Part shown: one piece after another, positions 32,552 through 41,214 of the stretch
Layout of the letters: every line of letters starts with the position of its first letter
Position numbering within the stretch: position 1 is the first letter of the stretch
Source of the DNA: Actinospineispora acaciae DSM 45401
GTDB taxonomy: Bacteria > Actinomycetota > Actinomycetes > Mycobacteriales > Pseudonocardiaceae
Direction: 5' to 3'
Assembly (NCBI RefSeq): GCF_000620785.1
Contig: NZ_JIAI01000001.1
Span: forward strand, 1,302,001 to 1,366,000
DNA length: 64,000 bases
The notes under the pieces: generated by a model
Databases searched by the model: none
What the model saw: the letters and a program-made list of their open reading frames with translations, nothing else
What the model was told of the DNA's origin: nothing
Translations under genes and position numbers: made by a program

Positions 32552-34360
32552 ATGGCGGAGCGGAAGACGGGCGACGGCCGAACCGTCGCCAGCGGCCCGA
32601 CGAAGATGACACCGTCGGAGGCCTTCGTCGAGACCCTGGTGTCCAACGGTGTGGTGGACATCTTCGGCATCATGGGTTCGGCGTTCATGGACGCGATGGA
32701 CATCTTCGCCCCCGCCGGCATCCGGCTGGTCCCGGTCGTGCACGAGCAGGGCGCCGCCCACATGGCGGACGGCTACGCCAGGGTCAGCGGCCGGCACGGC
32801 GTGGTGATCGGGCAGAACGGCCCCGGCATCAGCAACTGCGTCACCGCGATCGCCGCCGCCTACTGGGCGCACAGCCCGGTGGTGATCGTGACGCCGGAGG
32901 CCGGCACCATGGGCATGGGCCTCGGCGGCTTCCAGGAGGCCAACCAGCTGCCGATGTTCCAGGAGTTCACCAAGTACCAGGCGCACGTGAACAACCCGAA
33001 GCGGATGGCCGAGCTGACCGGCCGCGCCTTCGACAGGGCCATGTCCGAGATCGGCCCGACCCAGCTGAACATCCCGAGAGACTTCTTCTACGGCGAGACC
33101 GTCTCGGAGATCCCCGAGCCGCAACGGCTGGACCGGGGCCCCGGCGGGGAGTCCAGCCTCAACGAGGCCGCCGAGCTGCTGGCCACCGCCGAGTTCCCGG
33201 TGATCATCTCCGGTGGCGGCGTGGTCATGTCCGACGGCGTGGCGGAGTGTGTCAAGCTGGCCGAGCGGCTGGGCGCGCCGGTGGTGAACAGCTACCTGCA
33301 CAACGACTCGTTCCCGGCCAGCCACCCGCAGTGGTGCGGCCCGCTGGGCTACCAGGGCTCGAAGGCCGCCATGAAGCTGATCTCGAAGGCGGACGTGGTG
33401 ATCGCGCTGGGCTCGCGGCTCGGCCCGTTCGGCACCCTGCCGCAGTACGGCATGGAGTACTGGCCGACCGACGCGAAGATCATCCAGATCGACGCCGACC
33501 ACAAGATGCTCGGCCTGGTCAAGAAGATCACCGTCGGTATCTGCGGGGACGCCAGGGCGAGCGCGACGGCGCTGACCGAGCGGCTGGCCGGGCGCACGCT
33601 GGCCTGCGACGCCACCCGCGAGCAGCGCGCCGCCACCACCAAGGCGGAGAAGGACGCCTGGGAGGCCGAGCTCACCGGCTGGATCCACGAGACCGACCCG
33701 TTCAGCCTGGACATGATCGACGAGCAGAACGGGGAGCCGGGCGAGTGGCTGCACCCCCGGCAGGTGCTGCGCGAGCTGGAGAAGGCCATGCCGCCCCGTG
33801 CGATGGTCTCCACCGACATCGGCAACATCAACTCGATCGCCAACAGCTACCTGCGCTTCGAGGAGCCGCGCAGCTTCCTGGCCCCGATGAGCTTCGGTAA
33901 CTGTGGGTACGCGCTTCCTACGGTGATCGGCGCGAAGGCCGCCGCTCCGGACCGGCCGGCGATCGCGTACGCCGGTGACGGCGCCTGGGGCATGAGCATG
34001 GGCGAGATCATGACCGCGGTGCGGCACGAGCTGCCGGTGACCGCGGTGGTGTTCCACAACCGGCAGTGGGGCGCGGAGAAGAAGAACCAGGTCGACTTCT
34101 ACGACCGCCGGTTCGTCGCCGGCGAGCTGGAGAGTGAGAGCTTTGCCGGCATCGCGCGGGCGATGGGCGCCGACGGCATCGTGGTGGACCGGCTCGACCA
34201 GGTCGGCCCGGCGCTGCGCAAGGCCGTCGACGCGCAGATGAACGCCGGCCGGACCACCGTGCTGGAGATCATGTGCACCCGCGAGCTGGGCGACCCGTTC
34301 CGCCGCGACGCCCTGTCCAAGCCGGTCCGCTTCCTGGAGAAGTACAAGGACTACGTCTAG
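32552..34360 (+). CDS. xsc: Sulfoacetaldehyde acetyltransferase (Xsc)
   Basis: 602 residues, a ThDP-dependent enzyme that converts sulfoacetaldehyde and phosphate to sulfite and acetyl phosphate. The N-terminal half is highly characteristic: MTPSEAFVETLVSNGVVDIF, GIMGSAFMDAMDIFAPAGIR, VPVVHEQGAAHMADGYARV with the catalytic Glu at 65, and GLGGFQEANQLPMFQEFTKY. The C-terminal ThDP/Mg site is in YAGDGAWGMSMGEI (about residue 475) and FHNRQWGAEKKNQ. ATG 32552 has an AAGGAG site. The length matches known Xsc (about 590-600). Xsc is the hub of taurine, isethionate and sulfoacetate breakdown; pta and the soe-like genes handle its products. The stop overlaps that of the ArsR-like gene in CTAG. Confidence 0.96.
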   Translation: MAERKTGDGRTVASGPTKMTPSEAFVETLVSNGVVDIFGIMGSAFMDAMDIFAPAGIRLVPVVHEQGAAHMADGYARVSGRHGVVIGQNGPGISNCVTAIAAAYWAHSPVVIVTPEAGTMGMGLGGFQEANQLPMFQEFTKYQAHVNNPKRMAELTGRAFDRAMSEIGPTQLNIPRDFFYGETVSEIPEPQRLDRGPGGESSLNEAAELLATAEFPVIISGGGVVMSDGVAECVKLAERLGAPVVNSYLHNDSFPASHPQWCGPLGYQGSKAAMKLISKADVVIALGSRLGPFGTLPQYGMEYWPTDAKIIQIDADHKMLGLVKKITVGICGDARASATALTERLAGRTLACDATREQRAATTKAEKDAWEAELTGWIHETDPFSLDMIDEQNGEPGEWLHPRQVLRELEKAMPPRAMVSTDIGNINSIANSYLRFEEPRSFLAPMSFGNCGYALPTVIGAKAAAPDRPAIAYAGDGAWGMSMGEIMTAVRHELPVTAVVFHNRQWGAEKKNQVDFYDRRFVAGELESESFAGIARAMGADGIVVDRLDQVGPALRKAVDAQMNAGRTTVLEIMCTRELGDPFRRDALSKPVRFLEKYKDYV

Positions 34361-34887
34361 CCGTCGGCGCGCGGGAAGAAGATCGGGCTCACCAGGTACG
34401 GCCGGCGCCCGGGCGCGGGCTTGTTGTCCCTGGTGGACGCGAAGACCTCGCGCAGTCGTGTGATCATCTCGGTGAGCTCGTCGGGGTCGAGCCAGAGGAC
34501 CCCCTGCCGGTAGCCGACCCGGTCGGTGATCGGGTCGGCTACCGGCCGGTCGAGGTAGGCGTCGAACTCGGCGAGCAGCACGGCCATCGCGGCGGCGAAC
34601 GCGCGGCGGTGGTCGTCCAGCGACATGGACGCGGCGTCCTCGGCGTCGATCACCGCCCGGTCCGTGCGCAGCCGGTAGCGGCGCTCCACGGCGCCGCGCA
34701 CCCGCTGTTCGCCGGCGACCTCCAGCACCCCGCCCTCGGCCAGGAGTGCGACGTGCCGGTAGGCGGTCGTCTTGGGGACGTCGGGCAGGCGGGCGCACAG
34801 CTCCGAGGTGGTGTGCTCCCGCCCGCCGTGCATGGCCTGCACGATGCGCAGCCGCACCGGGTGCAGCAGCAGCTCAAGTCTGTCCAC
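34357..34887 (-). CDS. ArsR-like winged-helix regulator
   Basis: 176 residues from GTG 34887 (VDRLELLLHPVRLRIV). The HTH reads HPVRLRIVQAMHGGREHTTSELCARLPDVPKTTAYRHVALLAEGG, close to the ArsR/HTH_20 group; a C-terminal region of about 110 residues follows (RRYRLRTDRAVIDAEDAAS). An upstream ATG at 34950 would add 21 residues but place the operator palindrome inside the gene. No metal-binding Cys pair is visible, so it probably senses an organic ligand. It is divergent from the erythromycin esterase-like gene, which it probably represses. Confidence 0.78.
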   Translation of the reverse strand: MDRLELLLHPVRLRIVQAMHGGREHTTSELCARLPDVPKTTAYRHVALLAEGGVLEVAGEQRVRGAVERRYRLRTDRAVIDAEDAASMSLDDHRRAFAAAMAVLLAEFDAYLDRPVADPITDRVGYRQGVLWLDPDELTEMITRLREVFASTRDNKPAPGRRPYLVSPIFFPRADG

Positions 34888-34913
34888 GGGGCCACGATCC
34901 CATGTCTGGTACC

Positions 34914-34931
34914 GTTCCCAAAATTGGAAAC
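34914..34931. promoter_or_regulatory. Operator-like imperfect palindrome between ArsR-like and esterase genes
   Basis: GTTCCCAAAATTGGAAAC is an 18-bp inverted repeat with 7 of 9 paired positions, AT-rich at the centre. It lies just upstream of both divergent genes and is a likely binding site for the ArsR-like protein. Confidence 0.5.
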
Positions 34932-34948
34932 AGATGGCGGGGGTGGAC

Positions 34949-36226
34949 ATGCAGGCCCGGTTGAGCGACGCGGCGGTCGTTTCGCTGGACGACCTCGGGT
35001 GGCTGGACGAGGCGATCGGTGACGCGCGGGTGGTGGCGATCGGCGAGAGCGCGCACTACAACGACGAGTTCCTGCGGCTCCGCCATCGGCTGGTGCGCCA
35101 CCTGGTCGAACGGCACGGGTTCGGCGCGTATGCGATGGAGACGGGGTTCACCGAGGGCTGGCTGGTCGACAGCTGGGTCCGAGGCGGTAGGGAGGATCTC
35201 GACCACGTTCTCGCGAACGGCGTGACGTCGCTGATGGGGCTGTGGACCCCGGTGCGCGCCCACCTGGAGTGGATGCGCGAGCACAACCGCACGGCGGCGC
35301 GGCCGGTCGGCTTCTACGGCATCGACCTGTCCGGCTCGAACGTGTCGCTGTTGCCCAGCCTGGACGCGACGCTGGCCTACCTGGCGCGGGCCGATCCGGA
35401 CTTCAACGTGGACCCCGGCATCCGGGCCACCGCCGCGTCGTTCGCGGCGCCGTCGGCGTTCTCGCTCCAGGCCGCCCTCACCGCGTACGGCAACCTCTCC
35501 CCCGAGACCAGGGACGCGCTCACGGCGGGCCTTGCCGAGCTGACCGCGCGGATGACCGGACGGCGCCTGGAGTACGCCAGGCGGACGACCGGTGAGTCCT
35601 ACGAGCGCGCGCTGCGTTCGCTGCGGCTGACCGTCGCCATCGAGGCGGGGATGCGCGCGATGGCGCGCGGTGATGCTCAGGGCGCGATGGTCAACCGCGA
35701 CGCGGCGATCGCGGACACCGTCGAGTGGGTCCTGCGCCGGGAGGACCGGATCGTGCTGGCCGCCCACAACGGCCACATCCAGCGCTGGCCCGTCGCCCCG
35801 ATGCCCGGCATGGCGCCGGCGACGCCGATGGGTATGCACCTGGCCGACCGGCTCGGCGCGGACTACCTGGTCATCGGGACGACCATGGCCAGCGGCTCGA
35901 CCCTCAACACCTCGCCGGACTTCTACACCGGCACGCTGTTCACCGACATGGAGCCACCCCGGCCCGGCAGCCTGGACTCGCTCATGGCGGCCAGCCACGA
36001 AGGCCCGTTCGTCACCGACATGCGTCGGCTGTCCCCGGCGGACGCCGACGCCGTGCGAACCACAACCTGCCAGCGCATCGGCAACGCCTACTCGGACGTC
36101 CGCCCCCTGGACGCCTACGACCTGGTCGTCCACCTCCCGGACGTCACGGCGGCCGAGCCCGACCGGGCCGCCCTCGCCCACTCCCCCGACGAGGTCCGAG
36201 AGGCGTTCTCCCTGTGGAGCCCGTAG
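34949..36226 (+). CDS. Erythromycin esterase family protein
   Basis: 425 residues. The Ere-type catalytic region is ARVVAIGESAHYNDEFLRLRHRL (Glu and His near residues 30-40), followed by YAMETGFTEGWLVDSWVRGG, RPVGFYGIDLSG and VLAAHNGHIQRWP. Ere enzymes hydrolyse the macrolide lactone, but most chromosomal homologues act on unknown substrates. ATG 34949 is preceded by GGCGGGGGT; ATG 34934 is an alternative. It is paired with the divergent ArsR-like regulator, which suggests induction by its substrate. Confidence 0.82.
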   Translation: MQARLSDAAVVSLDDLGWLDEAIGDARVVAIGESAHYNDEFLRLRHRLVRHLVERHGFGAYAMETGFTEGWLVDSWVRGGREDLDHVLANGVTSLMGLWTPVRAHLEWMREHNRTAARPVGFYGIDLSGSNVSLLPSLDATLAYLARADPDFNVDPGIRATAASFAAPSAFSLQAALTAYGNLSPETRDALTAGLAELTARMTGRRLEYARRTTGESYERALRSLRLTVAIEAGMRAMARGDAQGAMVNRDAAIADTVEWVLRREDRIVLAAHNGHIQRWPVAPMPGMAPATPMGMHLADRLGADYLVIGTTMASGSTLNTSPDFYTGTLFTDMEPPRPGSLDSLMAASHEGPFVTDMRRLSPADADAVRTTTCQRIGNAYSDVRPLDAYDLVVHLPDVTAAEPDRAALAHSPDEVREAFSLWSP

Positions 36227-36229
36227 TGA

Positions 36230-36679
36230 TCACGCCGGCAGGGTCGCGTCCGAGGGCTGCCGGGTGGTGACGTTGATCCGGTTGAACAGGTTCGTGATCG
36301 AGATCCACAGCACCAGGCCGGCGAGCTGCCGCTCGTCGTAGTGCTTGGCCACCGCGTCCCACAGCTCGTCAGGGACGGCGTCGCCCGCGTCGGCCAGCCG
36401 GGTCATCGCCTCGGCCAGCGCCAGCACGGCCCGCTCGGCCTCGGTGTAGAACGGCGCGTCCCGCCAGGCCACCGCCGACCACAGCCGCTGGTCGACCTTC
36501 TCGCCCCGCCCGGCGAGCCCCACGCAGAACGAGCACCCGTTGATCTGGCTCGCGCGCAGGTGGGCCAGCTCCAGCGTCTCGCTCGGCACGCCGCTGGACT
36601 GCGCCACCTTGGCCAGCTCGCGGATCGCCTCCATCGCCCCCGGCAGTACCTGTGCCGGGTTCGTCATCCGTGCGCCCAT
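36230..36679 (-). CDS. Carboxymuconolactone decarboxylase / AhpD-like protein
   Basis: 149 residues with the AhpD core LAHLRASQINGCSFCVGLAGRG (CxxC, about residues 46-49) and ERAVLALAEAMTRLADAGD, then YDERQLAGLVLWISITNLFNRINV. AhpD-like proteins are small thiol peroxidase-type or decarboxylase-fold enzymes acting in antioxidant defence. ATG 36679 has GGGAGG upstream; the long open frame beyond is antisense to the aminotransferase region. It is convergent with the esterase-like gene and divergent from the aminotransferase. Confidence 0.85.
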   Translation of the reverse strand: MGARMTNPAQVLPGAMEAIRELAKVAQSSGVPSETLELAHLRASQINGCSFCVGLAGRGEKVDQRLWSAVAWRDAPFYTEAERAVLALAEAMTRLADAGDAVPDELWDAVAKHYDERQLAGLVLWISITNLFNRINVTTRQPSDATLPA

Positions 36680-36806
36680 CGGACCTCCCTCGTCGGTTCC
36701 GTCACCTCCTTGACTCATCCCGCCCGGCGAATGTGACGGCTGGTCCCCGCGGATGGGGCGCGTTCTGGCTCTGGGCCGCGACCGGCGAGGTTGCGATCGT
36801 CGGGTG

Positions 36807-38171
36807 ATGGACGCCACGCAGCTGCGAGCGACGGCTCGCCGACACCTCGGACCGCACTTCACCCGCAAGGACACCTGGGCCGGTGAGTTCCCGGTGTTCG
36901 TGCGCGGCGAGGGCTGCTACCTGATCGACACCGAAGGCCGCCGCCACCTCGACGGCCTGGCCGGGCTGTTCTGCGTGAACATGGGCCACGGCCGGGCGGA
37001 CATCGCGCGGGCGGCGGGCGAGCAGGCCGCCGCGCTGGGCTACGCCACCAACTGGGGCACCGCGCACCCGCCGTCGATCGAGGCCGCCGAGCTCATCGCC
37101 GACCTCGCCCCCGGCGACCTGGGCACCACGTTCTTCGTCAACTCCGGCTCGGAGGCGGTCGAGACGGCCCTGAAGTTCGCCCGCCAGTACCACCGAGGCC
37201 GGGGCGAACCCGACCGCACGAAGATCATCAGCCGCGAGATGGCCTACCACGGCACCACCATGGGCGCGCTGTCCGTCACCGGGCTGCCCAAGATCAAGGA
37301 GCCGTTCGGGCCGCTGCTGCCGGGCGTTCGGCACGTGCCCAACACCCTGGGCGTGACCGGCGACCACGGCCCCGCCGCTGAGCTGGACTGCGTCCGCGCG
37401 ATCGAGGCGGCGATCCTGGAGGAGGGGCCGGAGACCATCGCGGCGGTGTTCGCCGAGCCGGTGCAGAACGGGCGCGGGGCGCTGGTCCCGCCGGACGGCT
37501 ACTGGCCGGCGCTGCGCGAGCTGTGCGACAGGCACGGCATCCTGCTGGTCTCCGACGAGGTGATCTGCTCGTTCGGCCGGCTCGGGCATTTCTTCGGGTA
37601 CGGGCTGACCGGCGTGGTGCCGGACCTGATCACCTTCGCCAAGGGGTCCACGTCCGGATACGCCCCGCTGGGCGGCGTGATCGTGCGCGAGCCGCTGGTC
37701 GCCGAGCTGTACGACTCCCCGCTGGGTGGCACGTTCACCCACGGCTCCACCTGGGGCGGCCACCCGGTGGCCACGGCGGTCGCGGTGGCCAACATCGGTG
37801 CCATGCGTGACGAGCACGTGCCCGAGCACGTGCTGGCCGAGGGCCCGGCGCTGTCCGACGCGCTGCGCTCGCTGCGCGACGCCCACCGGTGCGTGAAGGA
37901 CGTGCGCGGCACCGGGTTCTTCTACGCGATCGAGCTGATGGCCGACCGCGACGGCGGCCGCGAGCTGACCGACGCCGAGTCCGCGACCGTGCTGCGCCAG
38001 GTGCTCCCGGAGGCCTTCCGCCGCACCGGCGTGCTGCTCCGGGGCGACGACCGGGGCGCCACCATGATCATGGTCTCGCCGCCGCTGGTGGCCGACCGGG
38101 ACGTGCTCTCCGAGCTGGTGCACGGCGTGGACGGCATGCTCACCGACGTGGAGAAGGCCATCCAGCCCTGA
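36807..38171 (+). CDS. Class III omega-aminotransferase, candidate taurine/beta-alanine-pyruvate aminotransferase
   Basis: 454 residues: YLIDTEGRRHLDGLAGLFCVNMGHG, FFVNSGSEAVETALKFARQYH, the PLP Asp in LLVSDEVICSFGRLG and the lysine in DLITFAKGSTSGYAPLGG. The family includes beta-alanine:pyruvate and taurine:pyruvate (Tpa) aminotransferases. The xsc gene 2.4 kb away makes Tpa a reasonable guess, since Tpa makes sulfoacetaldehyde, but putrescine or other amine substrates fit as well. An ATG at 36807 preceded by a GTG is the probable start. Confidence 0.82.
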   Translation: MDATQLRATARRHLGPHFTRKDTWAGEFPVFVRGEGCYLIDTEGRRHLDGLAGLFCVNMGHGRADIARAAGEQAAALGYATNWGTAHPPSIEAAELIADLAPGDLGTTFFVNSGSEAVETALKFARQYHRGRGEPDRTKIISREMAYHGTTMGALSVTGLPKIKEPFGPLLPGVRHVPNTLGVTGDHGPAAELDCVRAIEAAILEEGPETIAAVFAEPVQNGRGALVPPDGYWPALRELCDRHGILLVSDEVICSFGRLGHFFGYGLTGVVPDLITFAKGSTSGYAPLGGVIVREPLVAELYDSPLGGTFTHGSTWGGHPVATAVAVANIGAMRDEHVPEHVLAEGPALSDALRSLRDAHRCVKDVRGTGFFYAIELMADRDGGRELTDAESATVLRQVLPEAFRRTGVLLRGDDRGATMIMVSPPLVADRDVLSELVHGVDGMLTDVEKAIQP

Positions 38172-38215
38172 CCGCGCCGACCCATCGCGGTTGTTGACGC
38201 CGCACCACAATTAAA

Positions 38216-38226
38216 GAACACTGTTC
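38216..38226. promoter_or_regulatory. Perfect 11-bp palindrome, candidate TetR operator
   Basis: GAACA-C-TGTTC lies 22 bp upstream of the FAD oxidoreductase start, in an AT-rich patch (CACAATTAAAGAACACTG). A TetR gene ends this two-gene unit, so autoregulation through this site is plausible. Confidence 0.45.
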
Positions 38227-38248
38227 CATAGTCGGTTCCGGTCGCGTC

Positions 38249-40363
38249 GTGGGCGTGGAGGCTGTGGTGGGTGTGACGGTGGGGCAGCAGGCGGGCGCCG
38301 ATCGGCACGCGGTCGTGGTGGGCTCGGGCATCGCCGGGTTGCTGGCGGCGCGGGTGCTGTCCGAGTGCTTCGGCAGGGTGACGGTGCTCGATCGCGACCG
38401 CTTCCCCGCCGCGCCGGATCATCGGGCCGGGGCGCCGCAGTCACATCACGTGCACGGGCTGCAGCCTCGGGGAGCGGAGATCATCACCGGGTTGTTCCCC
38501 GGGCTGGCCCGGGAGGTGCGGGGGCGGGGCGCCGCGGTGATCTCGGAGTTGTCCAGGGTGCGGATCGTGACTCCGGCGGGGTTGCTGCCGCTGGGAGGTG
38601 GCCTGAAGGTCGGGGAGCAGCAGCTGTACTCGCGGTATCTGCTGGAGTGGTGCCTTCGCCGGAGTCTGGTCGCCGACCACGGGGTTGCGGTGGCCGAGGG
38701 GATCGACGTCGTCGGGCTGGCCCGCGAGCCGGGTGCGGGCTCGGTGACCGGGGTGCGCGTGCGCCGGCGTGCCCCCGGCGGCCGGGGGCGGGGCTCGCGG
38801 GAGGAGGAGATCGCCGCGGACCTGGTGGTGGACGCCAGCGGGCGGGGCTCTCATGCGCCCCGGTGGCTGGCCGAACTGGGCTACCCCTCGGTACCGGAAG
38901 AGTTGATCACTTCCAGGTTGGCGTACGCGTCCCGCTTCTACGCCCGCCCCGCATCGTTCCCGCCCGAGTTCAACCTGTTGATCGTCAATGGCCGGGCCCC
39001 GAACAACCCGGCCGCGGGGCTGATCCAAGATGTCGAGGACGGGCGTTGGCACGTCACGCTCGGGGGCCTCGCCGGCGTCGAGGCTCCCACCGACGAGGCC
39101 GGTTTCCTGGAGCACGCCCGCGCGCTGCCGGACCCGAGCCTGTACGAGGCGCTGCGCGTGGCGGCCCCGCTCACCCCGATCCGGGGCTGGCGTACGCCGT
39201 CCAACCGGATCCGTCGCTACGAGCGGCTGCCGGACTGGCCGAGCGGGTTCATCGTGACCGGCGACGCGGCCTGCGCGTTCAACCCCATCTACGGCCAGGG
39301 CATGACCGTGGCCGCGATGGACGCGCTCACCCTGCGCGAGTGCCTGGCGGACCACGACCACGGCCGCGACCCACGCTTCGCCCGAGGGTTTCAACGTCGC
39401 CTGGCCCGGACCGTCGCCCCGGCCTGGTTGGTGGCCAGTACCGAGGACCTGCGCTGGCCCGGGGTCACCTCGAGCGGTGCCCGAGCCCGCCCCGGAACCC
39501 GGCTCGTCCGGGGTTACCTCGACACCCTGCTGCGGGCGGCCGTGCACGACCCCACACTTGCCGACAGCTACTTCAGCGTGATCACCATGATGGCCCACCC
39601 TCGCGCACTGTTCGCGCCCCGCGCCCTGGCGCGGGTGGTCTGGGGCACGCTTCGGGGCAGCTCCGGCCTGCCGGGCACCAGCTGCGCCCTCTCCGCGGCG
39701 GGGCTCGCCACGGCACGGCGCCTGCCCAGCCACCGCCTGCCCAGCCCCCGCGCGGCCAGCGACAGCGCGGTCGTGACCGAGAGCGCCCCGGCCACACGCC
39801 CCGGCGACGGCGAGCCCGCCACGGCGTCGGGGACCGACGTGGTCACGCTGGGCCGGCGTTTTCACCAGGTCCTGCGGGACCGTGACCTGGACGGCTTCCG
39901 GTCACTGCTCGCCCCCACGGTCACCATGCACTCGCCGTACCTGTCCTCGGGCGGGTTCGTCTTCGAAGGACCCGACGAGTCCAGCCAGGCGCTGGGAATC
40001 TTCATGCGCGAGGCACACGAGCTGGCGGTCACCGACGAATGCGCCGGCCAGACCGCCTACACCCTCACCTTCAACGCTCGGCTGCGTCGTGATCGCGTCG
40101 ACGGGGTCTTCCTGATCCGTCCCGATGCGGAGGGGCGCATCCACCAGGCCGACCTGTTCATCCGAGGCTTCGTGGGCCTGTCGGTGTTCGGGCGGGTGTT
40201 CGGACCCGGCTTCACCCGGCCCTACAGCCGCGTCCTCGCCCTGCTGCCCACCATCGCCACCGTCCTGGTGACCATGCCGGTTCGCGCTATCGACTGGCTC
40301 GGCGGCCGGATCGTCAAACACAGCATCCGCCGGATGTCCCGCCGATCCACCACCGTGACCTGA
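38249..40363 (+). CDS. FAD-dependent monooxygenase-like protein fused to a SnoaL-like domain
   Basis: 704 residues. An N-terminal Rossmann FAD fold (AVVVGSGIAGLLAARVLSE) and the second FAD motif VTGDAACAFNPIYGQGMTVA (about residue 340) place residues 1-480 among group A flavin hydroxylase-like and geranylgeranyl reductase-like proteins. A Pro/Ala/Ser linker follows (about 490-535), and then a SnoaL/NTF2-like domain of about 150 residues (VTLGRRFHQVLRDRDLDGFRSLLAPTVTMHSP). The start is probably GTG 38249. Such fusions are unusual. The substrate is unknown, perhaps a hydrophobic or isoprenoid compound. TetR follows 78 bp downstream. Confidence 0.78.
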   Translation: MGVEAVVGVTVGQQAGADRHAVVVGSGIAGLLAARVLSECFGRVTVLDRDRFPAAPDHRAGAPQSHHVHGLQPRGAEIITGLFPGLAREVRGRGAAVISELSRVRIVTPAGLLPLGGGLKVGEQQLYSRYLLEWCLRRSLVADHGVAVAEGIDVVGLAREPGAGSVTGVRVRRRAPGGRGRGSREEEIAADLVVDASGRGSHAPRWLAELGYPSVPEELITSRLAYASRFYARPASFPPEFNLLIVNGRAPNNPAAGLIQDVEDGRWHVTLGGLAGVEAPTDEAGFLEHARALPDPSLYEALRVAAPLTPIRGWRTPSNRIRRYERLPDWPSGFIVTGDAACAFNPIYGQGMTVAAMDALTLRECLADHDHGRDPRFARGFQRRLARTVAPAWLVASTEDLRWPGVTSSGARARPGTRLVRGYLDTLLRAAVHDPTLADSYFSVITMMAHPRALFAPRALARVVWGTLRGSSGLPGTSCALSAAGLATARRLPSHRLPSPRAASDSAVVTESAPATRPGDGEPATASGTDVVTLGRRFHQVLRDRDLDGFRSLLAPTVTMHSPYLSSGGFVFEGPDESSQALGIFMREAHELAVTDECAGQTAYTLTFNARLRRDRVDGVFLIRPDAEGRIHQADLFIRGFVGLSVFGRVFGPGFTRPYSRVLALLPTIATVLVTMPVRAIDWLGGRIVKHSIRRMSRRSTTVT

Positions 40364-40441
40364 TCCGGCCGGTCCCCGCGCGGCACCCCCCGGCCGCGGC
40401 CGGGCGCCAACTATCCTCGACCCGACCAGCGAGGAGAGTCC

Positions 40442-41038
40442 ATGCCGCCCACCGCCCGGCGTCGAACCCCGAGCGTGGCTGTCCGCGATGCGCTGCTGCG
40501 CGCCGGGCGGCAACTGCTCGACCAGGGCGGCCCCGCCGCCCTGGGCATCCGCGACATCGCCGCCGTCGCCGGGGTCTCCCCCATGGGCGTCTACCAACGC
40601 TTCGGTTCCAAGGAAGGCATCCTCAACGCCCTGCTCGAGCAGGGCTTCACCGATCTCGGCACGGCGATCAACGTCACCCCCGACCCCGCTCGACCTCTTC
40701 GCGCCCTTGCCACCGGGATGGCCCACTATCGCGAGTTCGCGATCGCCAACCCCGGGCTCTACCGACTCATGTTCGACCTGCCGTTCCCCGACTTCAGCCC
40801 CTCGCCCACCGCGATCTCCGCGTCCCGAGCCACGTTCGATCGCCTCATCGACGCCGTCCGCCTCTGCATCGCCACCGGTGACCTGAGGCCCGACGACCCC
40901 GACGAGCTCGCCCAACAGATCTGGGCCGGCTGCCACGGAGCGGTCAGCCTCGAACTGCGCGGCATCGGGTTCGTCGCCGACCCCGCCAGCCACTACCGCA
41001 ACCTCACGCACACCCTGATCCGCGGCCTGGCTCCCTGA
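40442..41038 (+). CDS. TetR-family regulator
   Basis: 198 residues with a clear TetR HTH: VRDALLRAGRQLLDQGGPAALGIRDIAAVAGVSPMGVYQRFGSKE, followed by a helical ligand domain with GMAHYREFAIANPGLYRLMFDLPFP (TetR_C WHG-type). ATG 40442 follows GAGGAGAG closely. It is downstream of the FAD-SnoaL gene in the same direction and is the likely regulator of that unit. Confidence 0.9.
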   Translation: MPPTARRRTPSVAVRDALLRAGRQLLDQGGPAALGIRDIAAVAGVSPMGVYQRFGSKEGILNALLEQGFTDLGTAINVTPDPARPLRALATGMAHYREFAIANPGLYRLMFDLPFPDFSPSPTAISASRATFDRLIDAVRLCIATGDLRPDDPDELAQQIWAGCHGAVSLELRGIGFVADPASHYRNLTHTLIRGLAP

Positions 41039-41214
41039 ACGCGGTCACCGACGCACCGGTTCCGACCGCGCGAGGGTTGGTCCCATTGCCCGATCCGAAA
41101 CTGGCCCTCGTCGCCGGTCCAGTTGGCTCGTACGGTGACTCGCACCACACGGCCGTTCGGCCTGAGACCCGCCGCGACGCCGCCTGTCGGGCCGGCCGGC
41201 GCACAGAGGAGCCG

